A stretch of DNA of 64,000 bases from Phycisphaerae bacterium (GCA_012729675.1 JAAYCR010000025.1:62001-126000); one strand, 5' to 3'. Shown: positions 8,221 to 17,698, counted from the first letter of the stretch. A program made the numbers and translations. The notes: generated from the sequence alone by a model not told the origin.

Positions 8221-9788
8221 CCATCCGCCTCAACATCAGGCTCTTGCGGCGCAACTGTGACAACGATGCGATAACCGTGAATTTCCTCGATCTTCACCGC
8301 TGTATCTTCTTTCACATACTCGCCGTTGGTCACCACATCGGCAATCCGTCCGTCAAATCGCGCCTTACCCGCCGGACGCAGCAGCGTGAGCGCCTCTCCG
8401 ACCTGCCCGACCTCAAACGCCCGCTCCGCTTCGCTGGCCGCAACACCCGCCGCCGTATCCGGCCTGGCGACACTGCCCGTCAGCACAAACGACCGCAAAA
8501 CCGGAACCCGATCCAGATACCGCGTCAAAAAAATCGCACAAATCAAAAACAGCACAAATCCGATCGCCACCCCCGTCAGCCCGCGCGTCATCTCATCCCA
8601 CGCCATCGGGTCTTTCGGCCACGGAAGCTCCCCCGGATCCGTCCGCACAAACATCCCCAAAAGACCGACAAAAATACAGGTAATCCCCAGAAATCCCGCC
8701 ACGCCAAAGCCGGGTATCACGAAAATCTCTACCAGCAGCAGCAGGATACCGATCACCAAAATCGCAATCTCCACCCAGTTGGCCAGCCCCGTCAAATACC
8801 GACTGCCCACCAGAATCACCAGACACGTCACCGCCAGCAGGCTCGGCAGCCCCAGCCCCGGCGTATTCAGCTCAATATAAATCCCCAGCATAATCCCCAG
8901 CACCAGAATACTCACCACCGCCGGCGAATTGATCCACCGCACCATCTGCTCGGACCACAACGGCCGAAAGACCAGCACCGGCTTATCAAACGTCACCCCG
9001 TCCCGCTCGGCCAAAAACGCCAGCGCCTCATCAAAATCCTTCACCACCGCCCGTGCCACGCCAAACTCCAACGCCCTCGAATCAGTCAGCGTCAATATCT
9101 CGTCGTCCTTGACAATCAGCCGCTTGTTTTCCAGGTTATAGGCGTCTGCGTCGGTCGGCAACTGCGCCGTCTCAAAAAATTCCTGTTTCCCCGTTTCGAG
9201 GTTCTTCACCTGCCAGACCTCAATCTGCCGTGTCACCATCGCCTTGAGCAGCACTTCCGGGTAGTCGTTGGCCTCCGCCGCCCGGCTGAACACCGACCGC
9301 ACAAAGCTCTCGATCTTCTCCCGTTCGACCCCTTCCAGCGTCCCTCCCATCGACATCGGCGCACTGGCCCCGATAGTTGTGCTGGCGCGCATGATAATAT
9401 CGTTGCACGACACGCTGACCATCGCCCCGGCCGAGATGGCCTCTTTGCTGATATAAGCCACCGTATGCGCCTTGGCGGCCACATCGTGAATGAGATACTT
9501 GCTGATGTCGTCGGCGGCGTCCACCAAACCACCGTAGGTCTGAATATCGTAGAAAATATAGTCCGCCCCCGCCTCAATCGCCTCCTCACTGCGCCGGACA
9601 ATCGATTTATACAATCCCTCGTCAATCGTCCCGTGGCAGTCAATCACCGCGGCGATTTTAAGTTCCCTCGCCGGCGACGGCGTGACAAGCTCATTGGCCC
9701 ACAGCCCCGCACACAGAACCAAACAGGCCGTCAGTATCCCCGTCACAGTCCTTTGTCCTGTCCAAATTGACGCATTCAGTCCATCCAT
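8217..9788 (-). CDS. Long NfeD protein (membrane ClpP-class serine protease)
   Basis: 523 residues, first gene of the flotillin operon. An N-terminal signal or anchor (residues 12-32) is followed by a ClpP/SppA-like domain, about residues 43-235. It has YDIQTYGGLVDAADDISKY for the oxyanion side and EAISAGAMVSVSCNDI for the nucleophile Ser; the general-base Lys is less easy to place. Residues about 290-415 hold several membrane segments, and the C-terminus is an OB-fold (GEALTLLRPAGKARFDG). Long NfeD proteases such as archaeal PH1510 cut stomatin-type SPFH partners, which suggests FloA as the target here; that is inference from family knowledge. Confidence 0.9.
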   Translation of the reverse strand: MDGLNASIWTGQRTVTGILTACLVLCAGLWANELVTPSPARELKIAAVIDCHGTIDEGLYKSIVRRSEEAIEAGADYIFYDIQTYGGLVDAADDISKYLIHDVAAKAHTVAYISKEAISAGAMVSVSCNDIIMRASTTIGASAPMSMGGTLEGVEREKIESFVRSVFSRAAEANDYPEVLLKAMVTRQIEVWQVKNLETGKQEFFETAQLPTDADAYNLENKRLIVKDDEILTLTDSRALEFGVARAVVKDFDEALAFLAERDGVTFDKPVLVFRPLWSEQMVRWINSPAVVSILVLGIMLGIYIELNTPGLGLPSLLAVTCLVILVGSRYLTGLANWVEIAILVIGILLLLVEIFVIPGFGVAGFLGITCIFVGLLGMFVRTDPGELPWPKDPMAWDEMTRGLTGVAIGFVLFLICAIFLTRYLDRVPVLRSFVLTGSVARPDTAAGVAASEAERAFEVGQVGEALTLLRPAGKARFDGRIADVVTNGEYVKEDTAVKIEEIHGYRIVVTVAPQEPDVEADG

Positions 9789-9846
9789 ACCGGCGATTTT
9801 ATACCCGCAGCCAAATTAACACAACAAAAAAAACAGAATTAAAACA

Positions 9847-9875
9847 TTGACTTGCCGGCGTTCTCTTTTTAGAAT
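9847..9875 (+). promoter_or_regulatory. Sigma70-type promoter of pckG
   Basis: TTGACT (9847-9852) and TAGAAT (9870-9875) with an optimal 17-base spacer, 68 bases upstream of the pckG ATG. The ribosome binding site AAGGGA lies just before the start codon at 9943. Confidence 0.6.
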
Positions 9876-9942
9876 TGCCCGGATTTTGTACTTGTAAGGT
9901 GAAATAAAAACAGGTAATAAACCCCCAACGGAAAGGGACACA

Positions 9943-11820
9943 ATGCCGGTAGAAACACAGAATCTCTTGCAAAACAAGCTAGACAAAGCAAACTATAAAG
10001 CATTAATGGCTCTGAATAATCCGAAATTGAACGACTTCGTCGCCGACGCCATCAAACTGACCGAACCGGACAAGGTGGTGGTCTTTACCGACAGCGACGA
10101 AGACCTGGCGACGATTCGCTCTAAGGCCGTCAACGGCGGCGGCGAATACCCCCTCAAGACCCCCGGCCACACCTATCACTTTGACGGCACCAACGACCAG
10201 GGACGCGACACCTTCAGCACCCGCTACCTGCTGCCCAAGGGCATGGAACTGGGCGAAAGCCTCAACTCCATCGAGCGCCAGCAGGGACTGGATGAAGTGC
10301 GGACATTCCTCAAGGGCAGCATGAAAGGTCGCACCATGATCATTTGTTTCTGGTGTCTGTGTCCGACCGGTTCGGAGTTTGCCATCTCCTGCGCCCAGAT
10401 CACCGATTCGCCCTATGTCGCCCACAGTGAAAGCATGCTCTATCGCCCCGGTTACGAGCAGTTCAAACGGCTCAACGGTGCCGAGCACTTCTTCCGCTTT
10501 CTCCACAGCGAAGGCGAAACCGACGAAAACGGATGCAGCATCCACTGGGAAAAACGCCGCGTCTATATCGACCTGACGCAGGACATGGTCTATTCGGCCA
10601 ACACCCAGTACGCCGGCAACACAGTCGGCCTCAAGAAGCTCGCGCTCCGCCTGGCGATTCAGCGCGCCTCGCGCGACGGCGACTGGTTGGCCGAACACAT
10701 GTTCATTATGGGCGCCGTCGGCCCCAAAGATCGCATCACCTATTTCGCCGGCGCATTCCCCTCGGCCTGCGGCAAGACCAGCACCGCCATGCTGCCCGGC
10801 CAGACCATCGTCGGCGACGACATTGCCTACTTCCGCAAACGCGGCGGAAAAATGTTCGCCGCCAACGTCGAACAGGGCATTTTCGGCATCATCGAAGACG
10901 TCAACGCCAAGGATGACCCGGTCATCTTCAAAGCTCTCAAAGACCCCGGCGAGGTCATCTTCGGCAACGTCCTGATCGCAGACGGCAAGCCCTACTGGAT
11001 CGGCATGGGCGAAGAAATCCCCGACAAAGGCGTCAACTTCAGCGGCCCTTGGCACAAAGGCAAAACCGACAAAGACGGCAAGCCCGTCCCCGTCTCGCAC
11101 AAAAACGCACGCTACACCATCCGCCTGTCCGCGCTGGAAAATCTCGACAAAGAAGCCGACAACCCCGACGGCGTCCCCATCGGCGGCATCATCTACGGCG
11201 GCCGCGACAGCGATACGCTCGTCCCTGTCGAGCAGGCATTCGACTGGAACGAAGGCATCATCGCCAAAGGCGCCTCGATTGAGTCCGAAACCACCGCCGC
11301 CACGCTCGGCCAGCACGGCGTACGCAAGTTCAACATCATGGCTAATCAGGACTTTGTCTCCATCCCGCTGGGCAAATACATCCAGAACAATCTGGACTTT
11401 GCAAAGGGCATTACCGCCCCACCGGCCATCTTCTCGGTCAACTACTTCCTGCAGGACGAGACTGGCAAGTTCCTCAACGGCAAGCTGGATAAGGCCGTCT
11501 GGCTGCTCTGGGCCGAGTTGCGAGTCAACGGCGACGTGGACGCCCTCAAGACCCCGACCGGCTGGATTCCCAAGTACGAAGACCTCGTCCCGCTCTTCAA
11601 GAGCAAACTCGGCATCGACTACACCAAAGAGGCCTACGAAAAGCAGTTCACCACACGCGTCGGCAACCTGCTGGACAAGTTCGACCGCGTCGAGAAAATT
11701 TACCGCGACAAGGTCTCTGACACCCCGCAGGCGGTCTATGACACCTTCGACGCCATCCGAAAGCGCCTCCGCGACGCACAAGCCAAACACGGCGACTTCC
11801 TCAGCCCGTATAAGCTATAA
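9943..11820 (+). CDS. pckG: Phosphoenolpyruvate carboxykinase (GTP)
   Basis: 625 residues, the normal length of GTP-dependent PEPCK (EC 4.1.1.32), which converts oxaloacetate and GTP to PEP, CO2 and GDP. Visible signatures are the PEPCK-specific P-loop GAFPSACGKTSTAM (about residues 270-283), the substrate-binding YGGRDSDTLVPV, the metal/nucleotide region IVGDDIAYFRKRGGKMFAAN just after the P-loop, and FWCLCPTGSEFAISCAQITD in the N-terminal half. The ATP-dependent type has a different P-loop. It stands alone with its own promoter and a strong terminator. It is the gluconeogenic or anaplerotic control point at the PEP node, whose product PEP also feeds the PTS encoded at 28858-31436. Confidence 0.97.
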   Translation: MPVETQNLLQNKLDKANYKALMALNNPKLNDFVADAIKLTEPDKVVVFTDSDEDLATIRSKAVNGGGEYPLKTPGHTYHFDGTNDQGRDTFSTRYLLPKGMELGESLNSIERQQGLDEVRTFLKGSMKGRTMIICFWCLCPTGSEFAISCAQITDSPYVAHSESMLYRPGYEQFKRLNGAEHFFRFLHSEGETDENGCSIHWEKRRVYIDLTQDMVYSANTQYAGNTVGLKKLALRLAIQRASRDGDWLAEHMFIMGAVGPKDRITYFAGAFPSACGKTSTAMLPGQTIVGDDIAYFRKRGGKMFAANVEQGIFGIIEDVNAKDDPVIFKALKDPGEVIFGNVLIADGKPYWIGMGEEIPDKGVNFSGPWHKGKTDKDGKPVPVSHKNARYTIRLSALENLDKEADNPDGVPIGGIIYGGRDSDTLVPVEQAFDWNEGIIAKGASIESETTAATLGQHGVRKFNIMANQDFVSIPLGKYIQNNLDFAKGITAPPAIFSVNYFLQDETGKFLNGKLDKAVWLLWAELRVNGDVDALKTPTGWIPKYEDLVPLFKSKLGIDYTKEAYEKQFTTRVGNLLDKFDRVEKIYRDKVSDTPQAVYDTFDAIRKRLRDAQAKHGDFLSPYKL

Positions 11821-11843
11821 ACCCACTATTAACAATCCAAATA

Positions 11844-11895
11844 AAGCGGCTTGTCCCGACGGCCTTCACGGCTCCGGGACAGGCCGCTTTTCGTC
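11844..11895 (+). terminator. Intrinsic terminator of pckG
   Basis: A 16-base stem AAAGCGGCTTGTCCCG (11844-11859) pairs with CGGGACAGGCCGCTTT (11875-11890) with one G-T pair, followed by a T-rich run. It starts 24 bases after the pckG stop. Confidence 0.85.
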
Positions 11896-12063
11896 TTCCC
11901 TTTCAGCGATACGGGAGGACTGTTCAGCTCATGGATGCATTTCGTGGAGACCGAAAAACACTTCAAGAAGATCGGCGGGCATAAACAGCTTTGGATGCTC
12001 AAAGCGTGCCTGGATGAACTGGAAAATGAACAGACCCTTGCACAACAATGCAAGGTCGGATAA
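11851..12063 (+). pseudogene. Unrecognised short reading frame, probably a gene fragment
   Basis: An open frame overlapping the pckG terminator. Only the last ~50 codons look protein-like (GLFSSWMHFVETEKHF, then KQLWMLKACLDELENEQTL). There is no good start or ribosome binding site, and the front part is translated from the terminator stem. I do not recognise the family. It may be the tail of a lost gene or chance. Listed because the remainder of the gap shows no other protein-like stretch. Confidence 0.2.
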
Positions 12064-12286
12064 ACGGAAACGAATGGAGCCCCCACGAACCTTCATCTAG
12101 AGCCGGAACATAATCTGTACCGGATGGCGATGTTGATTCAATTCCCACTCCCCGGAATATGTTGAAAAAAAACAACGCTGTGGTTTATCGGGCTTTAATA
12201 TGGTAGATCGCCTCGTATTGGGTTTAACAATCTAAATACCGATACAGAACGTTTAAAAAAAACAACGCGTCGGCATAATACTCAGA

Positions 12287-12300
12287 GTTAACACGTTAAC
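12287..12300. repeat. Inverted repeat GTTAAC-AC-GTTAAC
   Basis: Two self-complementary GTTAAC hexamers separated by two bases, upstream of the candidate noncoding RNA. A regulator-binding site is possible. Confidence 0.3.
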
Positions 12301-12319
12301 GCACCACTGCTCAACTTAA

Positions 12320-12507
12320 ATATAAGTCCATTAAATTAAAAGAGATACGTTTGAATTGGATCGAACATAAGCGGGCTGGATTTCAGTGGCACAGTCGTTG
12401 CTTTTTAGTGATTCCATTATCAGTAAGCAACAACGCAATAATCTCGTCAGGATGTGGACGAGGGTGATGTACAGAGCCGGACCGGAGAAGCCGGCTCTTC
12501 TTTTTTG
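12320..12507 (+). ncRNA. Candidate structured noncoding RNA ending in an intrinsic terminator
   Basis: Within a gap of about 800 bases without a convincing gene, three hairpins follow one another. Hairpin 1 pairs GTTGCTT (12397-12403) with AAGCAAC (12425-12431) and inside it TGAT (12409-12412) with ATCA (12419-12422). Hairpin 2 pairs CTCGTC (12443-12448) with GACGAG (12457-12462). Hairpin 3 pairs AGAGCCGG (12473-12480) with CCGGCTCT (12491-12498) and is followed by a T-rich run. No protein-coding frame accounts for the terminator, and the pckG transcript should already end at 11895. The 5' end is uncertain; no strong promoter was found, and the start given is a guess. Confidence 0.4.
12473..12507 (+). 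terminator. Intrinsic terminator with no gene upstream
   Basis: Stem AGAGCCGG / CCGGCTCT with a ten-base loop, followed by TCTTTTTT. It lies about 650 bases after the pckG stop and 115 bases before thiE, so it must end some other transcript or read-through. Confidence 0.65.
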
Positions 12508-12622
12508 CGCCAGCCCCCTTCTCGAATCCAAGTCTATATCCGCTCATAACCTCTGCCGCCACCCCCCTTCCAATCCCAAAATTCCGTATTCTTTTTTCCG
12601 GATTTTTGTATAATTATCAGCG

Positions 12623-13669
12623 ATGAATAATCGTTTATACAGAATCATTGACGCCAACTTCAACCGGTCGCGCGAGGCGCTTCGGGGGATGGAGGAGTAT
12701 TGCCGGTTCTTGCTGGATGACAAGGCTCTGAGCGGGCAGGCCAAGCAGATGCGGCACCGACTCTGCGAGGCGGTCGGTCGGCTGGATGCGGCGCGGCTGC
12801 TGACGGCCCGGAACACGGACGGCGACGTGGGACGCGGACTGTCCGTCGAGGGACAGCTTTCGCGGGCGAATCTGGCCGATTGTTTCACCGCCTCGGCCAA
12901 ACGGGCCAGCGAGGGGTTGCGGGTGCTGGCCGAGATGACGCAGACGATTAATGGCGACGTGGCAACCGTGTGTGAACAGCTTCGGTTTGAAGTTTATGGA
13001 CTCGAAAAGGCGGTTTTTACCGCAACGTTCAAACAGGATCGGCTGGAGCGAATTCGCCTATATGTACTCGTTAATGTCGAGCCGGATACAACGGATGCGG
13101 CGGCATTGGAATTGGCCCGTCGGTGTATTGCAGGCGGCGCGGACGCCCTGCAGCTTCGGGCCAAGGGTGTTTCGGATCGCCGGTTTATGACGCTGGCCGG
13201 GGATTTTGTCCAAATCTGCAAAACAGGCGGAGCGGTGAGTATCATTAATGACCGCACGGATATCGCTGTGCTGTCCGATGCCGACGGCGTGCATCTGGGG
13301 CAGGATGAGTTGCACCCGAAATTAGCCCGAACATTACAAAAGAAACCGATGCTCACCGGCGGAAGTACCCACTCTCTGGACGAACTTCATACGGCAATGG
13401 AGGACGGATTCGACTATGTAGGGGTCGGGCCGGCGTTTGCAAGTCCTTCCAAGCCGAATCTGAAGACGGCGGGGCTGGACTATGTGCGGCAAGCCGTCAA
13501 AGAACTCAAGGGGTCGGGGATCGTGCCGGTGGCCATCGGAGGCATCGGGCCGGAGAATCTCAAACAAGTACTGGAAACCGGCGTCAAGGCGGTCGCGGTC
13601 GCATCGGCAGTCATTGCCGAACCGGAAAAAATGTGCAGGCAAATTAAAGAAATGCTGACAAACGAATAG
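12623..13669 (+). CDS. thiE: Thiamine phosphate synthase with N-terminal ThiD2-like extension
   Basis: 348 residues. The C-terminal ~200 residues are a ThiE TIM barrel that joins HMP-pyrophosphate and thiazole phosphate to thiamine phosphate: VSIINDRTDIA, DGVHLGQDEL, YVGVGPAFASPSKPN and VPVAIGGIGPEN are the substrate and phosphate loops. Residues 1-135 begin RIIDANFNRSREALRGMEEY, which is the extension found in cyanobacterial ThiE (ThiD2 type), so it is not a truncated kinase but a known architecture. A TATAAT at 12609-12614 lies only 8 bases before the ATG, which would give a nearly leaderless message. No TPP riboswitch was found upstream. Confidence 0.9.
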   Translation: MNNRLYRIIDANFNRSREALRGMEEYCRFLLDDKALSGQAKQMRHRLCEAVGRLDAARLLTARNTDGDVGRGLSVEGQLSRANLADCFTASAKRASEGLRVLAEMTQTINGDVATVCEQLRFEVYGLEKAVFTATFKQDRLERIRLYVLVNVEPDTTDAAALELARRCIAGGADALQLRAKGVSDRRFMTLAGDFVQICKTGGAVSIINDRTDIAVLSDADGVHLGQDELHPKLARTLQKKPMLTGGSTHSLDELHTAMEDGFDYVGVGPAFASPSKPNLKTAGLDYVRQAVKELKGSGIVPVAIGGIGPENLKQVLETGVKAVAVASAVIAEPEKMCRQIKEMLTNE

Positions 13670-13707
13670 CCATTCCGGCTGCCTGAAAAGGATGTTCGTC
13701 GGTCGGG

Positions 13708-14253
13708 TTAGTTGCCGCGTTCGATGACGTTTGTCAAATCAATAGCGTCGCCGACAGTGATGCCGTTTTCCTGAAAAAAATCCCGGTTGACTTCAAGTGC
13801 ATATTTTACGGGATAACGGGACGATATCAAGCTAAGATCAAAAGGCGTCATCTGTTCAATTTGCAGTATAATTCCGTCGGTGCTGATAAAAGCAATCGAT
13901 AGCGGAATACTGGTATCTTTCATCCAAAAGTTTGCACGATTCGGAAACTCAAACACAAACAGCATCCCATGTCCGGCCTTGAGTGTTTTTCGGCCGCTTA
14001 GCCCTATTTCTCGCAACTGCGGCGTATCGGCAATTTCAGCCTTTATTACACAATCACCAATTCGGATATCGACAACGTTTGGACCGCCTGCCGAGGTTGC
14101 CAGATAATACCCTGCAGCAGATGCGATTGCCAGAACGAGGCCGATCAGGATAGCCATTAACTTGGTTTTCTTTGAAAACCCTGTCGAAGAATTCGAGGAG
14201 ACGGAAGCCTCATTGAATGTTCTTCTTCGTGTTGTCCTCTTTTTTTTGGCCAT
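13708..14253 (-). CDS. DUF192 protein, membrane-anchored
   Basis: 181 residues. A basic, Lys/Arg-rich N-terminus (KKKRTTRRR) precedes one membrane segment (LMAILIGLVLAIASAAGYYL, about residues 32-51), so the DUF192 domain faces outside. The domain shows the family core: LREIGLSGRKTLKAGHGMLF, FVFEFPNRANFWMKDTSIPL and SIAFISTDGIIL. Function of DUF192 is unknown. It follows ileS by 47 bases on the same strand and converges with thiE. Confidence 0.85.
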   Translation of the reverse strand: MAKKKRTTRRRTFNEASVSSNSSTGFSKKTKLMAILIGLVLAIASAAGYYLATSAGGPNVVDIRIGDCVIKAEIADTPQLREIGLSGRKTLKAGHGMLFVFEFPNRANFWMKDTSIPLSIAFISTDGIILQIEQMTPFDLSLISSRYPVKYALEVNRDFFQENGITVGDAIDLTNVIERGN

Positions 14254-14300
14254 AACAGCACACTCTTAAACATCAGCCGCCAGAATAGTCTATCTTCTGA

Positions 14301-17150
14301 TTATGCGCTGACGACGGCCACGCAGCGTCCGCAGAGGTCGGGGTGGTCGGGGTTTTGGCCGACTGACGGCCAGAAATTCCAGCACCGCTGACATTTCGGA
14401 TGGCTGCCTTTGGCGGCCTTGATCGACAGCGTTTCGCCCTTTTCAATCGTAACCTCGCTGACGATGCAGAACGCCGCAAAGGTGTCGGTACCGACCTGTT
14501 CGATGGCTTTCAGCGTCACTTCATCCGGTGTAACAATGCGAACTGCCGCTTCCTGATTGCTGCCGATGGTCTGGTCTTTCCGCAACCCTTCGAGTACCTT
14601 GAGCACGTCATCACGCAGGGCCATCACCGTTTCCCACAGGTCGGCGTTGGCTGCCGGATCAATGGCCGCATCCGGTGCGGGCATATCCGCAAGATGAACG
14701 GTGTCAACAGCTTGACTCTTGCAAGGGAGGGCAGCCCAAGCCTCCTCGGCGGTATGCGCCAGCACGGGAGCCAGCAGCCGCACGAGTGCGTCGAGGATAT
14801 GGTTCATCGCCGTCTGGCCGGAGCGGCGGGCGGCACTGCCGGCGGCCTCGCAGTACATCCGGTCTTTGAGCACGTCCATATAGATACTGCTCATCTCGAC
14901 GGTGCAGAAATTATAGATCAGCGAAAAGACGCGATGAAACATAAAGCTGTCATAAGCGTCGCGGACGCGAACAACAAGCTCCTGAAGTTTGTCCATCGCC
15001 CAACGGTCAATCAGGTGCATCTCGGCATACGGCACGGTCATTTCGCCGGGGACAAAATCATTGATGTTGCTTAGCAGGTAGCGCAAGGTGTTGCGAATCT
15101 TACGGTAGGCGTCCTGCAGGCGGCCGATGAGGTCGTCCGAACATCGCATATCTTCCTGATAGTTGACCGACGCGACCCACAGCCGCAGGATGTCGGCGCC
15201 GTATTTTTCGATCTCCTCCAGCGCGCTGACATAGTTGCCGGCGGACTTGGACTGCTTCATCCCCTTGTCATCGACGGTAAAGCCGTGCGTCAGGACGGCC
15301 TTAAACGGCGCACAGCCGCGAGACCCCAGCGACGGCAGCAGCGACAACTGGAACCATCCACGATGCTGGTCGGAGCCTTCCAGATAGAGGTCCACCGGCA
15401 CGGGCTGACCGGCCATCTCGATGACACTATGCCAACTGCACCCGGACTCAAACCACACGTCAAAAATATTTTCTTCTTTCTTGAGGTCGTCCCACGAAAA
15501 CCCTTCCGGCAGGGCAAAATCGTCGCCGAGAATCTCTTTCGGCGTGTCGGTAAACCAACTGTTCGACCCCTTTTGCCCGATGTGCCGGGCGACCGCCAGT
15601 GCAGATTCCTGAGTCAGCAGCGCCTTGCCCTCGCTGTTGACAAACGCCGGGATCGGCAGCCCCCACGACCGCTGACGGCTGATGCACCAGTCCGGACGCG
15701 ATTCGAGCATCCCCTGAATCCGCTTTTCGCCCCAGCCGGGAATCCACTTGACCTGCTTGATCTGGTCGAGGGCGAGATTGCGGAGACTCTTGCCGAACTT
15801 TTCCACTTCCCGATCCACGCTTACAAACCACTGCTCGGTCGCGCGAAAGATCACCGGCGTCTTACTCCGCCAGCAGTGAGGATAGCTGTGCATAATTTTT
15901 TCTTCATGCACCAAAAGACCAAGGCCTTTGAGATGGGCGTTGACTTCAGGATCGACCTTCAGGACGCTTTTGCCGCGCAGAAACGCCGGAACCGTGTCGT
16001 CGTATGTGCCGTCATCCTTGACCGGCGAATACACGGCCAACCCGTATTTCATCCCGGCCTGATAGTCTTCCACGCCGTGGCCGGGGGCAATGTGGACAAT
16101 ACCCGTCCCGTCTTCGGTGGTCACAAACTCAGCGGTAATGGCCAGGTAGGCGTCCTTTTCGGTCGGATTTTTCTCGACATACGGATGGACATAGCGCAGG
16201 CCTTCCAACACGCTGCCCGGTACCGGTTCGCTGAGGGTGTATTGGCCGTCTTGCAACCCCGCGGCCTTGAGAACCGCGCCAAGCCGTTCTTTGGCGACGA
16301 TGGAGGTGAACGTTTTGTTTTCTTTCTTATATGTCAGCCCGACATACTCCAACTGCGGATGCAGCGCAACAGCCAGATTGGCCGCCAGCGTCCACGGCGT
16401 CGTCGTCCAGATCATAAAGCAGACGTCCGTGCCGTCCTGCGCCAGCCCCATTTGCCGCGCCTTGGCCGCCGAAGCATCGTCCAGCGGAAAGTTGACAAAA
16501 ACGCTGGCCGAAGCGATATCCTTGTATTCCAGCTCCGCATCAGCCAACGCCGTCTCACAGCCGACCGACCAGTGGATGGGCTTAAGCTGCTTATAGACCA
16601 GCCCGTTGCCGACCAGTTCGGCAAAGATTTCCAGAATCCCCTGCTCGTACTGCGGCTTGAGCGTCAGATACGGATTTTCAAAATCGCCGAAGATGCCCAG
16701 CGACTGAAACTGTTTGGTCTGGAGCTTGACATATTTGGAGGCGTACTTTTGGCACTCTTTGCGGATTTCGGGTTTGCTCATTTGCTTGGCCTTATCGCCC
16801 AGTTCGGCCATCACCTTGACCTCGATCGGCAGCCCGTGGCAGTCCCAGCCCGGCACATACGGCGCGCAAAAGCCGCACATCGTCTTGTATTTGACCACAA
16901 AATCCTTGAGCACCTTGTTAATGACGTGCCCCATGTGGATATCGCCGTTGGCATACGGCGGCCCGTCGTGCAAAATATACAGCGGCGCACCGGCACGTGC
17001 GGCCTGGATCGTGTCGTACATCTTGTCTTTTTCCCACGCCTTGCGCTGCTGCGGTTCGCGCTGCGTCAGGTTCGCCTTCATCGCAAAACTCGTCTGCGGC
17101 AGATTCAATGTATCCCGGTAACTCTTCGCACTTTTTTCAGTATCAGACAT
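14301..17150 (-). CDS. ileS: Isoleucyl-tRNA synthetase
   Basis: 949 residues, class I aminoacyl-tRNA synthetase charging tRNA-Ile. The ATP-binding HIGH signature appears as HMGH (residues 72-75, in PPYANGDIHMGHVINKVLKD) and the KMSKS loop as MKQSKS (631-636), both slightly off the common form, though KQSKS is within the range of bacterial IleRS. The CP1 editing domain is present, with TTTPWTLAANLAVALHPQLE. The C-terminus has the zinc finger typical of bacterial-type IleRS with CQRCW and CGRC. Anticodon-binding domain in the last third. Starts divergently from ridA. Confidence 0.97.
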   Translation of the reverse strand: MSDTEKSAKSYRDTLNLPQTSFAMKANLTQREPQQRKAWEKDKMYDTIQAARAGAPLYILHDGPPYANGDIHMGHVINKVLKDFVVKYKTMCGFCAPYVPGWDCHGLPIEVKVMAELGDKAKQMSKPEIRKECQKYASKYVKLQTKQFQSLGIFGDFENPYLTLKPQYEQGILEIFAELVGNGLVYKQLKPIHWSVGCETALADAELEYKDIASASVFVNFPLDDASAAKARQMGLAQDGTDVCFMIWTTTPWTLAANLAVALHPQLEYVGLTYKKENKTFTSIVAKERLGAVLKAAGLQDGQYTLSEPVPGSVLEGLRYVHPYVEKNPTEKDAYLAITAEFVTTEDGTGIVHIAPGHGVEDYQAGMKYGLAVYSPVKDDGTYDDTVPAFLRGKSVLKVDPEVNAHLKGLGLLVHEEKIMHSYPHCWRSKTPVIFRATEQWFVSVDREVEKFGKSLRNLALDQIKQVKWIPGWGEKRIQGMLESRPDWCISRQRSWGLPIPAFVNSEGKALLTQESALAVARHIGQKGSNSWFTDTPKEILGDDFALPEGFSWDDLKKEENIFDVWFESGCSWHSVIEMAGQPVPVDLYLEGSDQHRGWFQLSLLPSLGSRGCAPFKAVLTHGFTVDDKGMKQSKSAGNYVSALEEIEKYGADILRLWVASVNYQEDMRCSDDLIGRLQDAYRKIRNTLRYLLSNINDFVPGEMTVPYAEMHLIDRWAMDKLQELVVRVRDAYDSFMFHRVFSLIYNFCTVEMSSIYMDVLKDRMYCEAAGSAARRSGQTAMNHILDALVRLLAPVLAHTAEEAWAALPCKSQAVDTVHLADMPAPDAAIDPAANADLWETVMALRDDVLKVLEGLRKDQTIGSNQEAAVRIVTPDEVTLKAIEQVGTDTFAAFCIVSEVTIEKGETLSIKAAKGSHPKCQRCWNFWPSVGQNPDHPDLCGRCVAVVSA

Positions 17151-17298
17151 TTTTAATCCTTTAATTGCAAACTTAAAAGAAATATGGTAGTTTGTCTGTC
17201 CGAAAGTGTCAAGGCCGCGTTCAAAAACATACGACGGGTATGTGCCCGCTTGTCAATCCGGCCTGTTCGGAATTTAACGTTCTTCAGCGAGGTTAACA

Positions 17299-17682
17299 AT
17301 GCCGCATCAAACGATTCAGACCGACGCCGCGCCGGCGGCCATCGGCCCCTATTCTCAGGCCGTCCGCGCCGGTAATACCCTTTACCTGTCCGGCCAGCTC
17401 GGCATCGACCCGACCACCGGCAAATTGGTCGAAGGGGACGTTGTCCCGCAGGCTAAGCAAGCCCTCAAAAACATCACGGCCATCCTCGACGCCGCGGGTT
17501 TCAACCGTGCCGACATCGTTCAGGTACAGGTATTCCTGACCAACATCGGCGACTTTGCCGCCGTCAACGAGGTCTATAAGCATTATTTTTCACCCCCCTA
17601 CCCTGCACGGGCGGCGGTGGCCGTAGCCGCCCTGCCGGCCGGGGCCGCCGTGGAAATTCTGGTTACCGCAATCGCTTCTTAA
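17299..17682 (+). CDS. ridA: RidA family imine/enamine deaminase
   Basis: 127 residues, full length for RidA/YjgF. It hydrolyses reactive enamine/imine intermediates from PLP enzymes. Family markers are [51 protein letters not shown], and the C-terminal [19 protein letters not shown] with the substrate-binding Arg. It starts divergently from ileS, and 16 bases separate it from the flavoprotein gene downstream, so the two are probably co-transcribed. Confidence 0.95.
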   Translation: MPHQTIQTDAAPAAIGPYSQAVRAGNTLYLSGQLGIDPTTGKLVEGDVVPQAKQALKNITAILDAAGFNRADIVQVQVFLTNIGDFAAVNEVYKHYFSPPYPARAAVAVAALPAGAAVEILVTAIAS

Positions 17683-17698
17683 AAAAGGGATTAAGCCA

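Noticed and set aside
8244-9770. 508-codon open frame opposite the long nfeD
   Set aside because: Arg/His/Gln-rich shadow, no family match.
10003-11790. 595-codon open frame on the minus strand across pckG
   Set aside because: Antisense to a certain gene; it arises from the codon bias of GC-rich DNA and shows no protein family.
12510-12622. TPP riboswitch expected before thiE
   Set aside because: The conserved CUGAGA and ACCUGA/GGAU elements were not found.
15285-17156. 623-codon open frame on the plus strand across ileS
   Set aside because: Shadow of ileS, His/Arg-rich with no recognisable domain.
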